A stretch of 64,000 nucleotides of DNA from Pseudoalteromonas rubra (GTDB lineage: Bacteria > Pseudomonadota > Gammaproteobacteria > Enterobacterales > Alteromonadaceae), in the NCBI RefSeq assembly GCF_005887115.1, contig NZ_PNCJ01000009.1:62001-126000 (forward strand). Reading direction: 5' to 3'. The notes beneath the pieces are model-generated. The model ran no database searches. It was given only the letters and a program-made list of their open reading frames with translations, and was not told the DNA's origin. This document shows, one piece after another, positions 41,501-49,641 of this stretch. Each line of letters starts with the position of its first letter. The first letter of the stretch is position 1. Both the position numbers and the translations under genes were made by a program.

Positions 41501-44311
41501 GTGTTACTGAAACAGAAAAGCGAGCTGGGGTTGTTGATCTATCCGGCCAGCTGCCGGGTGATGGCGCAGCTGTTTGTCTCTGCGTTAGAGCGTGAGAAAT
41601 TACAACCGTTGCAGCAACAAGCCACTCAGGCGCAACTAATGGCCACGACGCTCAGCGATCCACGCTTTAACCAGTTACTGATTGGTGAGCTAAGTGAGCA
41701 GATTAGTGATTTTGCAGCGCAGCTGGGTGATTACACCACGAGTCTGGCACAGTATTCTGCGCAGCTGAGCGCTGAATATCTCATCCAAGTGTTGGCAAGC
41801 AGTAACAGCCTGCCACAGTTTGAAGTGCAGGCAGAGGCACGTAAACTGACGGAGCAGTTCCAGAGTATGGCTAAAGCCAAAGGCTTCTGGCAGACGCTGC
41901 AAGAGACCTTTGCTGAGTTAACCAGCTTGTCAGAAAAATGCCGTCTGGCTTCCGGCTGGCTGAGCGCTTATGGCGAGCAACACAATGCGAGCCTCGATTG
42001 TCAGATTGAAGCGGCGAGTTACCTGTTGCTGGTGGAACACCAGGCACTCAGTTATCAGGTACAGGATGTTCAGACGCAGACGCACGTATCCGGTCTAATG
42101 GGGCAACATCTGCGTATTGAGGAGCAGACTCTGACGCTTGATTATGCTGAGTTTTTGGCCCGGACCAGTGCTTACATTGAGCAGGCTTTACCTGCATATC
42201 AGCGCTATCAGCAGTTAAAAGCGGATGTGCTGCAGGCGCAAAAAGCGCGCCTGCAACTGGAAGAGTTTAAGCCCAGACCGCTGAGCTCATTTGTGCGTAA
42301 CCAGCTCATTGATAAGGTCTATTTTCCAATCATTGGCGATAACCTGGCCAAGCAAATCGGTGCCTCAGGCAGTGCTAAGCGTACCGACTTAATGGGCATG
42401 TTGTTGCTGATCTCGCCGCCGGGATACGGTAAAACCACTTTGATTGAATATGTGGCAAACCGGCTGGGGCTGACCTTTGTTAAAGTGAACTGTCCGTCTA
42501 TTGGTCATGATCAGGTCTCTTTAGACCCGTCGCAGGCAATCAATGCGACCGCCGCCAAAGAGATAGATAAGATCAACCAGAGCTTCGAAATGGGCAATAA
42601 CGTAATGCTCTATCTGGATGACATTCAGCATACCAACCCGGAGTTTTTACAGAAGTTTATTTCGCTGTGTGACGGCTCACGACGCATTGACGGGGTATGG
42701 AATGGTAAGAGTAAAACCTACGACCTGCGTGGTAAAAAGTTTGCCGTAGTGATGGCGGGTAACCCGTATACCGAATCGGGTGAAAGCTTTAAGATCCCGG
42801 ATATGCTGGCGAACCGGGCTGACATTTACAACCTGGGCGATACACTGGCCGGGTGTGAGCAAGAGTTTGCCATGAGCTTTGTGGAGAATGCACTTACTTC
42901 CAATGCTGTGCTGGCGCCACTGGCAAACCGCAATATGGCTGATTTGTACAAGCTGGTCCGAATTGCGCAAGGGGAAGACATTTCTCTGAACGAGCTGGAA
43001 TATGGCTACTCTCAGGCCCAGGCGAATGAAATTACAGCGGTACTTCAGAAGCTGCTGGTCATTCGCGAAACCGTGCTTAAAGTAAACGCCCAATATATTG
43101 CCTCGGCTGCGCAGGACGATAATTATCGTACTGAGCCACCATTTAAGTTGCAGGGCAGTTACCGCAACATGAACAAGATGGCCGAAAAGGTAGTTGCCGC
43201 CATGAATCAGGAAGAACTGGAAAACCTGATCCAGGATCACTATCGGGGTGAAGCGCAAACACTGAGTAAGGGCAGTGAGGAAAACCTGCTTAAACTGGGG
43301 GAATTGCGCAATACCCTGACAGCACAGGAAAATGAGCGCTGGGCTCAGATCAAGGCGGACTATGCGCGCCTTCATCGGGCTAATGACGCGGGAAGTCCGG
43401 CATTGCTGGCGGTTGAGCAGTTAGCTGAAGTAAGCGGTGCGTTGTCACAGATAGCGTCTCGTCTGGATAAAACGCAGTTAAGTCACAATTACAGTGAGCA
43501 ATTTGAAGGGTTGCGAGCCATTCTTGGTGAACAGGGCGTGACCGCACAGCTGCAACAACTGACCCGACAGGCTGAGCAGCCAGCCATCCTGACGGCGTTG
43601 GAGCAACTTGCTGAACAGCACATGACGCAAAACCAGCAATTACCGCACTGGCTGGAGACCATCACTGAGGCAATAAACTCGGCGGCGCAAAACAGTGACA
43701 GTGCCACTCGTCAGGGGCAGGCTGAGCTCAAAGAAGTGCTCGAAGTGCTGGTGGCTTATCAACAGTCAGGGCAAAGTGAGCTGGTGCAGACACTGAGCGA
43801 GACAGTTGGTCAGGCGTTGGCTCAAAGCGATAAGCTTGCTGCCAGCAATCAGGCAACGCTGCGATCCGCGCTGGACTCAGTGCTCAGGCAGCAGCAAACC
43901 AACATGTCGGCTCAGGCTCAGGATGTATCGAATGCACTGGCGCAGTCCGTTGCAGGGTTAGCACATCATCAAAACGCGCTGGATAACGTGCTGGCATCGC
44001 TGAGCAGTCAGCAACAGTCTGAACAGAGAAAGCAAAGTGATGCCCAGCAAGCACTGATTGGCGAATTAACCGCGCAGCTGGCACGCATTCAGTCGGCTAA
44101 TGTACAGGTAGATAACTACAGTGATGATGCCAGTGCCCAGGCGTTAGCAGCGGTCACTGAGTTACTGAGCCAAATGCATCAGGCGTCGCAGCAGGGTAAT
44201 GATGCGGGGTTGCGGGCGCAACTCACAGAGATCCTTGATAAGCTTGATAATTTGCAGCTGGCGCCTGCTGACAGTAATGAACCAAGAGGAGACAATCCTT
44301 ATATGTTATAA
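38528..44311 (+). CDS. Giant AAA ATPase of the DUF3686 (putative DNA-repair ATPase) family
   Basis: A protein of 1927 residues with an AGGAAAGTG ribosome binding site. The first 450 residues are beta-rich and fit the DUF3686 N-terminal domain (QRIDAFGSTELKVQGRARVRTEH). Residues about 460-870 are helical and form long coiled coils. A single AAA domain (about 1265-1480) has Walker A PPGYGKTT with Lys1302, Walker B MLYLDD with Asp1364 and Asp1365, sensor-1 VMAGNPY, and NRADIYNLGDT. This is closest in look to MoxR-like ATPases. The last 400 residues are Gln/Ala/Ser-rich coiled coil. The family is often labelled a DNA-repair ATPase, but I know of no firm evidence for that. Its position after yqiJ-yqiK suggests work with the SPFH scaffold at the membrane. 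Confidence 0.88.
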   Translation: MTEPTSQDTASHSALEQGSYQLIKRRLSNFGSELRTQVDDLNGQRIDAFGSTELKVQGRARVRTEHNCIPRDIVLIGDKLIFAYNVFMGLKQSTHVSDVFSVQKLVQQDDHYEVESYPSETKFLTDARFLRDFEELYTYYKETRLQHLFVQGGKLFALFQIGDRLSDVRVFRWQIAADNTLDYIDNRGERDISAHSGFDFEWTKTDRAQHEEGRHPHINVLDKVFVETVGGDLTIKIENNTGTGEGIYSEPVEDSNQSLADCELYYAQVGELILLRVLPYREKQWRYFIYNCRSQQVMRQDAIGQACVQLPEDHGIIFPGGYYLQSGQTRYFEDKIEDLEFHRQLKSPNGEDVLYVFYEPTEGRYALFAYNIIEKNLQNPIYCHGYGIYEDGLTLTFKAEQEEAERVHPIQIWQSPFCSAEFAANAPAPTSGLGRIGNPDLVRAISDLYSVCKAISEQNPSVFHYEDLISHTRGILDRYHWLAEADFSTINSQLHDIFETSEQVLDEFEKVSQIQQSARQAEADIEQESHQVLREVRPDSFKLASEFVASLDALKLLKGKVISLEEVKYINLDVLSTIQSNIDEQTRILSHATATFLQQDKALAPYHEQLQEINEKSEQSDSVTELKGYLGSLETLGGELDLLNHTMLDLEIEDSRVRTQILEDVSGVYALVNRAKAAVEIRRKSLGSVEAKAEFAARFKLFSQSITSALSAAKTPEQCDEQLSRLLIQLEELESQFSEYDEFLGEILAKRDDVYESFEAHKQQLIDERQRRALNLATAAERILQGVSRRTHSFTELDQINSYFASDPMISKLRSLTQELKELGDEVKADDIAAKLKASKDQGIRSLRDKQDIYSDGGKTVKIGKHGFSVNKQVLDLTLLPRDDELMLHLTGTEYFDVIPDQQARSQLAQAADYWAQTLPSESAEIYRGEFLAAQILRAAQRGESDLSMEQLQRALQDDSLLTLVQAFAEPRYQEGYEKGIHDFDATQILSVLLKQKSELGLLIYPASCRVMAQLFVSALEREKLQPLQQQATQAQLMATTLSDPRFNQLLIGELSEQISDFAAQLGDYTTSLAQYSAQLSAEYLIQVLASSNSLPQFEVQAEARKLTEQFQSMAKAKGFWQTLQETFAELTSLSEKCRLASGWLSAYGEQHNASLDCQIEAASYLLLVEHQALSYQVQDVQTQTHVSGLMGQHLRIEEQTLTLDYAEFLARTSAYIEQALPAYQRYQQLKADVLQAQKARLQLEEFKPRPLSSFVRNQLIDKVYFPIIGDNLAKQIGASGSAKRTDLMGMLLLISPPGYGKTTLIEYVANRLGLTFVKVNCPSIGHDQVSLDPSQAINATAAKEIDKINQSFEMGNNVMLYLDDIQHTNPEFLQKFISLCDGSRRIDGVWNGKSKTYDLRGKKFAVVMAGNPYTESGESFKIPDMLANRADIYNLGDTLAGCEQEFAMSFVENALTSNAVLAPLANRNMADLYKLVRIAQGEDISLNELEYGYSQAQANEITAVLQKLLVIRETVLKVNAQYIASAAQDDNYRTEPPFKLQGSYRNMNKMAEKVVAAMNQEELENLIQDHYRGEAQTLSKGSEENLLKLGELRNTLTAQENERWAQIKADYARLHRANDAGSPALLAVEQLAEVSGALSQIASRLDKTQLSHNYSEQFEGLRAILGEQGVTAQLQQLTRQAEQPAILTALEQLAEQHMTQNQQLPHWLETITEAINSAAQNSDSATRQGQAELKEVLEVLVAYQQSGQSELVQTLSETVGQALAQSDKLAASNQATLRSALDSVLRQQQTNMSAQAQDVSNALAQSVAGLAHHQNALDNVLASLSSQQQSEQRKQSDAQQALIGELTAQLARIQSANVQVDNYSDDASAQALAAVTELLSQMHQASQQGNDAGLRAQLTEILDKLDNLQLAPADSNEPRGDNPYML

Positions 44312-44334
44312 GGCCGCACAGTGCGGCCTTATAA
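44306..44334. terminator. Bidirectional terminator between the ATPase and yiaA genes
   Basis: A 14-base perfect inverted repeat (44306-44319 and 44321-44334) includes the TAA stop codon of the ATPase gene and ends 8 bases before the yiaA stop codon. The outer arms are TTATAA-rich and the inner part is GC-rich, so it can end both transcripts. Confidence 0.85.
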
Positions 44335-44341
44335 TCTCTGC

Positions 44342-44788
44342 TTACTCCTCGCCCTCCGTACTATTCGCGGTTGGTGCAGGAGTATCTGACACTAAGCCCT
44401 GACTATCTCTGACGTTCTTTTGAACGGCAATAGCGGCATACAGGCTCATCAAATACGCGATACCATAAAAGCCCTTTTCACTGAGCAGTAGCTCGGCGCG
44501 CCACAGGGCAAATACCAGCAGTACTATGGCCAGAAGGGTGGAAGCCAGGCTCAAGACATAATACATGTTTGAGGTTGGGATTTGCTCCTGCCGATCGCGA
44601 ATACACTTTTGCAGTGATACCGCAGAAAACAGACCATACAAGAGGGCTATCAGGTAATATCCTTTTTCATTTAATGCCATTTGTGCGTTGAACAGGCCAA
44701 TCAGGTAACAGGCAATACCAATTAGCAGGGCTACCACAGAGGCTAGTTTAAAAGCGTTACTTGGTGCATATGGGGTTGAATGCGTCAT
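44342..44788 (-). CDS. yiaA: YiaA-family inner-membrane protein
   Basis: A protein of 148 residues with an AGGAG ribosome binding site. It has four hydrophobic helices arranged as two copies of the YiaA/YiaB two-helix domain: NAQMALNEKGYYLIALLYGLFSAVSLQKCIRD and ELLLSEKGFYGIAYLMSLYAAIAVQKNVRD. The match to E. coli YiaA from memory is clear, including the paired EKG(Y/F)Y and QK..RD motifs. Function is unknown. It is the last gene of a minus-strand operon after the DUF2145 gene (11-base gap) and faces the giant ATPase gene. A C-terminal acidic tail (NSTEGEE) is probably cytoplasmic. Confidence 0.92.
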   Translation of the reverse strand: MTHSTPYAPSNAFKLASVVALLIGIACYLIGLFNAQMALNEKGYYLIALLYGLFSAVSLQKCIRDRQEQIPTSNMYYVLSLASTLLAIVLLVFALWRAELLLSEKGFYGIAYLMSLYAAIAVQKNVRDSQGLVSDTPAPTANSTEGEE

Positions 44789-44799
44789 AATCTTTTCTC

Positions 44800-45612
44800 C
44801 TAAAGCGGGTATTTCAATTCAACCGGACCATTCGGTGTCAGCACGGTACTGTGGGCCAGCAACTGATTGTTTTTTAGATATCGGGCAATAGAGGTAAAAG
44901 TGGTGGTTTTCACCTTACCCTGGTGATCACTACTGTCGATCCCATCGTTAAAGAACGAGCCCAGCGCCAGTTTAAAGCGGCTGACATTGAGTGTTTGCGG
45001 CTCAAAATAGGCCCGCGTATTCACTTTAAGCTGTGCCATGTCCGTGGTGTTATATAAAGCCGCGTTGATCACATTCAGTGTATGCTCGGTGCAATTTTGC
45101 TTCTGGTTATTAAATGGGTTGGCTACCACCGAGTAGCGCGGGTTATGGACCTTGGCAGGTACTCCCTGCGCAAACGCATCCAACAACTTTTGTTGTAATG
45201 CCTGCGTGGGTATTGCAATGGCCGCTTTGAGGTCATGCACTGACCAGAAAAAGTCTGTGGGGTAATCTACTATCAGCTGACTGGTGCCGGGGTCGTCGCT
45301 CAACTGATATAAATTATGAATGGCATAACCCTGCTTTTTCTCACCCTCTGTGGTCGTGAGCTCTGAGTAGACCGCCAGTGCGACATGGGTAAATTCTATG
45401 CCCTCAGGTAAGTCATTCTCGGGACGACCGACCCGGCCGATAACAAAGACATGTGCGCCTTGTTGTGCGCTGTAGCGCTCAACCTGTTTGGCAAACTGAG
45501 CAATCTGGTTAGCTTCAAAGCGGGCTTCACCACTGTTTTGGCTGCCTGCAATCGTATGTGTGCTGGCACATATTGCTGCGGCCACGCACAATCCTTGTAT
45601 CCAATTCATCAT
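44800..45612 (-). CDS. Exported DUF2145-family protein
   Basis: A protein of 270 residues with a signal peptide ending near HTIAGS. The family shows a conserved block near residue 58: FVIGRVGRPENDLPEGIEFTHVALAVYSE, then YAIHNLYQ, and QKNCTEHTLNVINAAL near residue 175. The order His (in THVALAV), then a later Cys-Thr-Glu-His suggests a papain/NlpC-like fold in which Cys and His may form the active site. That is inference; DUF2145 has no established activity that I know of. Its start codon overlaps the stop of the upstream small protein by one base (TAATG), so translation is coupled. yiaA follows 11 bases later. Confidence 0.82.
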   Translation of the reverse strand: MMNWIQGLCVAAAICASTHTIAGSQNSGEARFEANQIAQFAKQVERYSAQQGAHVFVIGRVGRPENDLPEGIEFTHVALAVYSELTTTEGEKKQGYAIHNLYQLSDDPGTSQLIVDYPTDFFWSVHDLKAAIAIPTQALQQKLLDAFAQGVPAKVHNPRYSVVANPFNNQKQNCTEHTLNVINAALYNTTDMAQLKVNTRAYFEPQTLNVSRFKLALGSFFNDGIDSSDHQGKVKTTTFTSIARYLKNNQLLAHSTVLTPNGPVELKYPL

Positions 45613-45962
45613 TACAGCTCCTCGTTAAGGGCTTGTGAAGGTGCAGGTCCTGCGATTAATACATCGTCACAAATGGGCAAAGGTTTTGGACTGGCAGCGT
45701 CAGATAAGCCGGTCGCGGCCTGGGTACTGGCAATACCTACTGAAATGGCACTGAATCCTATTATTGCGACGGGGATGGCAACAGCTACCATAGACACTGT
45801 TGCACCTTCAACGGCGCTTTCACCAACGCTAAGTGCACTGTACTTACTGGCCTGGCTACCATGATGGCTTGCCTGTGATGCATGGCTGTCATTGGCTGCT
45901 GCCTGCGTACAAACCATACTTAATAGTGCTGTGCATAAAGCTGAACGAAGTAAGTGAGTCAT
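45612..45962 (-). CDS. Small exported protein, first gene of the DUF2145-yiaA operon
   Basis: A protein of 116 residues from the ATG at 45962, supported by GGAGGGAAAGAT; a frame extension to 45989 is not. A signal peptide (MTHLLRSALCTALLSMVCTQAAA) precedes a His/Ser-rich patch (DSHASQASHHGSQASKYSAL) and one hydrophobic segment (ATVSMVAVAIPVAIIGFSAISVGIA). The C-terminus has a single Cys. I recognise no family. The His-rich patch could bind metal. It overlaps the DUF2145 gene by one base and so is very likely its partner. The XRE-type gene is divergent, 133 bases away. Confidence 0.72.
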   Translation of the reverse strand: MTHLLRSALCTALLSMVCTQAAANDSHASQASHHGSQASKYSALSVGESAVEGATVSMVAVAIPVAIIGFSAISVGIASTQAATGLSDAASPKPLPICDDVLIAGPAPSQALNEEL

Positions 45963-46095
45963 ATCTTTCCCTCCTGGTAAGCAAACCATGTGGTTTGCGT
46001 TGACTTGCTTTCCAATTTACCGGAGGGATTGAATTTGTATACTCAAAATTAATATGTATAGTAATTAGAGACTATAAGTATAGGAATTTAATACT

Positions 46096-46833
46096 TTGAG
46101 CCAGATCCCATTAATCACTTCAATGCTTAAACAGCTATTGAAGCAACACAAACTGACCTATAAAGAGGTTGCTAATGCACTGGATATGAGCGAGGCCAAT
46201 GTGAAGCGGGTCTTTGCCAGCGAGCAGTTTAGCTTGCAGCGACTTGAGCAGATCTGTGATCTGATGCAATTGTCTTTGGCGGATTTGTTTGCACTTGGAG
46301 AGCAAAAGCAATCACTTATCAGCCAGCTCACGCAGGCGCAGGAGCAGGAGTTGATGGAGAATCCAAAGCTCTTTTTAGTGGCTGTGTGCGTGCGTGATGG
46401 CTGGCAGTTTGAAGACATCATTGCTCGGTATCAGATAGATGAACTGGAGTGTATCCGCTTGCTGGCGCGCTTAGATAACCTGAATATGATCCAGCTGTTG
46501 CCTAACAATCGCTATAAATCATTAGTAGCCCAGGATTTTCGCTGGATCCCCGGCGGCCCGCTTGAGCGGTTTATCGAACAGCAGGTGTTGACCAAGTTTT
46601 TACAGGGAGATTTTAACCGTGAGGATAGCTTTCGGTTTTATTTACGTGGAAGCTACAGTGATGCCACCATCAGTGTGGTACGGCGTCGTCTTGAGCAGCT
46701 CACCAAAGAGGTTGCTCAGCTTAACCAACAGGATGCACGGTTACCTCTGAACAAGCGTCAGAGTGTGGGGCTGTTTATGGCAATGCGCCCATGGCAACTG
46801 GGGCTATTTAATGACCTCAGACGGGATGATTAA
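46096..46833 (+). CDS. XRE-family transcriptional regulator
   Basis: A protein of 245 residues. The start is TTG at 46096 with AGGA 11 bases upstream; the next ATG, at 46123, would cut into the first helix of the DNA-binding domain. Residues 5-65 form a Cro/XRE-type helix-turn-helix: LTYKEVANALDMSEANVKRVF, then SLQRLEQICDLMQLSLADLFAL. The C-terminal 170 residues are helical and probably bind a ligand or dimerise. It is divergent from the small protein-DUF2145-yiaA operon with a 133-base gap, so that operon is its most likely target. Confidence 0.86.
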   Translation: MSQIPLITSMLKQLLKQHKLTYKEVANALDMSEANVKRVFASEQFSLQRLEQICDLMQLSLADLFALGEQKQSLISQLTQAQEQELMENPKLFLVAVCVRDGWQFEDIIARYQIDELECIRLLARLDNLNMIQLLPNNRYKSLVAQDFRWIPGGPLERFIEQQVLTKFLQGDFNREDSFRFYLRGSYSDATISVVRRRLEQLTKEVAQLNQQDARLPLNKRQSVGLFMAMRPWQLGLFNDLRRDD

Positions 46834-47215
46834 AGACATACCTCTACTAGTTAAGCCGACGCAAGGTTTCTTTGTTGTTATGAAATAGGCACTTTGTTTA
46901 TTGCGTTATCAGCACGATTAGTGTTGAGTAAGTGAAGATTCATTATATGGTAATAAGCAACAATTAAGGTTGGGGTGTTCCCTAATTAAATACATTTTGT
47001 CTACTTTATCTGGGGCGGCGAATAATATATTTCCTGAATCTAATTGCGAGAATACTTTATGTTTTAGAAAGGGTAACATGAATTTAATTGTAAATGACAC
47101 GATATCATTGATTAATTTTTTCTAATTATTTAGTATTGCATTCGCTTGGCTCCAAAAGTAGAACAATAATTAAACAATAAAACATTGCCCTGACAATGTG
47201 GCTTTACGGACCTAT
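46834..47215. other. Intergenic region of 382 bases before the GGDEF gene
   Basis: An AT-rich stretch with the promoter of the diguanylate cyclase gene. A short hairpin, ACATTG-CCCTGA-CAATGT at 47182-47199, lies in the leader just before the ribosome binding site. No gene is supported. Confidence 0.5.
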
Positions 47216-48259
47216 ATGGAATTTGAAACAACACTGACGCGCTCTGCACATTACCTGAAACAGGCTTTGCCGATCATGATCCGTTATCGGATCCCGCTGA
47301 CTCCGTTAAATTATTCGATTTGCTATTGCTACGTCGTCGGCTCACAACCTGAATTGAATGTAGAGCTAGATCAGATCTTGGCGCGTTATCAAAGTTGTCC
47401 TCCTCATTTGGCCAGAGAGTTGTTTGATAAGTATCTTTCTCAGCAAGATTTGGCATTGTTTCATGAAATATCTCATTCATTTCAGGGCACCATAGATCAA
47501 GTTCAGAGTGAAATTTCGCAAACGCTGGAGACGTCACAGGATTTTTCAGCGTTTTTATCTGAGTGCCACTATGGATTGCACAATTTGAAAAGGCAGGGCT
47601 CTGAGCAGGATCCTCGTGCTTACGACGAAGTACTGGAGTATGTATCCAGATTGACTCGAGAAGCGGTCATGATGCAGCAAAATGCATTAGGCTTTCAGAA
47701 TAAGCTGGAGGTGGCCTATGACGAAATCAAATTGCTCAAAGAAGCACTTTTTGCATCGCAACGAGAGGCCAACACGGATAAACTCACCGGCCTGCTTAAT
47801 CGTGGTAAATTTGACGAAGATATTGTCAATTTTTGTACTCATCCGATGAGTAAGCAAAAGGTCTTGGTGTTTGTTGATATTGATCACTTTAAGCAATTTA
47901 ATGACGACTTTGGCCATCAAAAAGGTGACGATATTCTTCGTAAAGTGGCCGAAAAATTGGCGCACCATGCGCAGGGTCGCGGTGATGCTTATCGCTACGG
48001 CGGTGAAGAATTTTGTCTGACATTGTCACTCAGCAGTGTCAGTGAAGCAGTCAGCTTTGCTAATATGATCCGCCAGGATATTCGAAAACTCTCGGTAAAA
48101 GACAAGAAAACGGGTAACCCCATCAGACAAATCACTGCCAGTTTTGGTATTGCACTGTACAAAGAAGGCGCACCCTGGCAAACGCTTATTGAGCTAGCTG
48201 ACAGAGCCCTGTATCTGGCCAAATCTCATGGCCGTGACAGGGTAGAGGTAGCCGGTTAG
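47216..48259 (+). CDS. Diguanylate cyclase (GGDEF)
   Basis: A soluble protein of 347 residues. I use the ATG at 47216, preceded by ACGGA, rather than the GTG at 47198. The N-terminal 170 residues are helical with no membrane segment. The GGDEF domain (about 185-347) has TDKLTGLLNRGKFDED, FVDIDHFKQFND for metal and substrate binding, RYGGEEF as the active site (GGEEF is a functional variant), and ITASFGIA near the end. It should make cyclic di-GMP from two GTP. No RxxD inhibitory site is obvious four residues before the motif. The N-terminal part is the likely signal input. It is transcribed alone. Confidence 0.92.
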   Translation: MEFETTLTRSAHYLKQALPIMIRYRIPLTPLNYSICYCYVVGSQPELNVELDQILARYQSCPPHLARELFDKYLSQQDLALFHEISHSFQGTIDQVQSEISQTLETSQDFSAFLSECHYGLHNLKRQGSEQDPRAYDEVLEYVSRLTREAVMMQQNALGFQNKLEVAYDEIKLLKEALFASQREANTDKLTGLLNRGKFDEDIVNFCTHPMSKQKVLVFVDIDHFKQFNDDFGHQKGDDILRKVAEKLAHHAQGRGDAYRYGGEEFCLTLSLSSVSEAVSFANMIRQDIRKLSVKDKKTGNPIRQITASFGIALYKEGAPWQTLIELADRALYLAKSHGRDRVEVAG

Positions 48260-48568
48260 CCGGCTCAGCACACTGTGCTTGTGTAACGATTTCAGCCAAT
48301 AAAAAATACATCAACTTTCCTCATATATATTATTCCCCATATTACATACGTTAACAAAAGTTTAATCTTTATTCATTTTGTGGTTGATTTTTGATCATAT
48401 ACTCATTAGCTTAATATTCGCTTTACCAAAAGGTCAGACGTCAGATGAGTGTCATATTTGTGCAATTACGCCAGTAGGTAGTGTCGTGGTATGGCAGATT
48501 GCCAGCGGATAGAAATCTGAAGGCTGGTCACAGAACACAATGATTTTAATAGGATTAAAGAGGAAATT
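48260..48568. other. Promoter region of 309 bases before the lipase-like gene
   Basis: An AT-rich region holds the promoter of the lipase-like gene. A small repeat, AGCCGG and CCGGCT at 48250-48265, spans the stop codon of the cyclase gene and may be a weak terminator. I see nothing else. Confidence 0.45.
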
Positions 48569-49630
48569 ATGCAGCACAAAATCAAATACTATCTGCGCCT
48601 GTCTTGGCTTTTCCTGCTGAGTTCGGTGGCATTTAATACGTTTGCAAGTGGTTATAAAGTCGTACTTATTCATGGTCTTCAGACCAGTCAAGTGACCTCA
48701 GGTTACCCAATTGATGTAACGGGCGATGGTGAGTCATACTGGTCAGAATTCTGGGGTCAACACGCCGATGTTCGCATTGACTGGCCTGCATTAGAGCGCA
48801 TTGAAGGCAAGATAGCCAGTGATTATGTCTGGCCAAAACTAAAGCAAATGTCACAACAGGGAACCTGTCAGCCGGGTTGTATTCTTGTCACGCATTCAAC
48901 GGGTGATTTAGTTGCGCGCTATTTACTGGATAATCAGGCTAACTGGCTGGAAAATGCCGGTCTTACACCGCTGAATATTGTTGCCACCTTTGACATTGCC
49001 GGAGCCGGTGGTGGTAGTGAACTGGCCGACCTCGCTGTCAGTGTCGCACAGGGAACTGCGGGTCTGAACCCACTTCTTGAAGCGGCGATCAGAGCCTGGT
49101 TGGGTGGCTCTGTAGAAGGCCGGTTAGGTGTACTGAATGACCTGAAAGTGAACAATGCCAGACAAATAGCTGCGCTGCCTGAAGCAAGAACACCAAGACT
49201 GCGTTTTGTTGCGGATGGCACATTGTTTCTGGGCGCGACTAAGCTTTTCCTTAAAGGAACAGACGATAGTGTTGTTGCAACACACTCTGCGTGTGGGGCA
49301 AGTCGTGCCGACGATTTTGGCAGCTGTAGCACAAGTATCGCAACCAGCGGAAAAATCGCGTCTCAAAGTGATGCTGTTAGTGGGTTCATGCCATATCATT
49401 ACCCAATGTTGATGAGCGATAACTACGACCATTTCTCTGTGATCAATGACCGTGCAGAAGGCAAAGTGACTGCCGCTCAGACTAGCAGACAGCTGCTTGA
49501 CGGTAACACAGTAAACTTCAATACATACACCGAAGAAACGGGTGCCTGGTTCTGGAAGAGTACTTATCGTTATGTTGAGAACTCAGGGAACAACAGCCTG
49601 TCTCGCCTAATGCTTAATGCGATGCAATAG
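48569..49630 (+). CDS. Exported lipase-like alpha/beta hydrolase
   Basis: A protein of 353 residues with a signal peptide ending near NTFAS and a GAGGAAAT ribosome binding site. It shows the alpha/beta-hydrolase strand-turn VVLIHGLQTSQ, then ILVTHSTGDLVARYLL with the nucleophile Ser in H-S-T-G (a variant of G-H-S-x-G). A late DNYDHFSVIND carries the probable catalytic His. The C-terminal half has a Cys pair (SACGA and GSCST). Family members hydrolyse esters or lipids outside the cytoplasm. A membrane-anchored protein follows after 11 bases in the same operon and may assist it. Confidence 0.83.
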   Translation: MQHKIKYYLRLSWLFLLSSVAFNTFASGYKVVLIHGLQTSQVTSGYPIDVTGDGESYWSEFWGQHADVRIDWPALERIEGKIASDYVWPKLKQMSQQGTCQPGCILVTHSTGDLVARYLLDNQANWLENAGLTPLNIVATFDIAGAGGGSELADLAVSVAQGTAGLNPLLEAAIRAWLGGSVEGRLGVLNDLKVNNARQIAALPEARTPRLRFVADGTLFLGATKLFLKGTDDSVVATHSACGASRADDFGSCSTSIATSGKIASQSDAVSGFMPYHYPMLMSDNYDHFSVINDRAEGKVTAAQTSRQLLDGNTVNFNTYTEETGAWFWKSTYRYVENSGNNSLSRLMLNAMQ

Positions 49631-49641
49631 GAGAGAAAGGT

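Noticed and set aside
42677..43375. Minus-strand open frame of 232 codons inside the giant ATPase gene
   Set aside because: It lies wholly within the AAA domain coding region, has no start signal, and its product has no motif.
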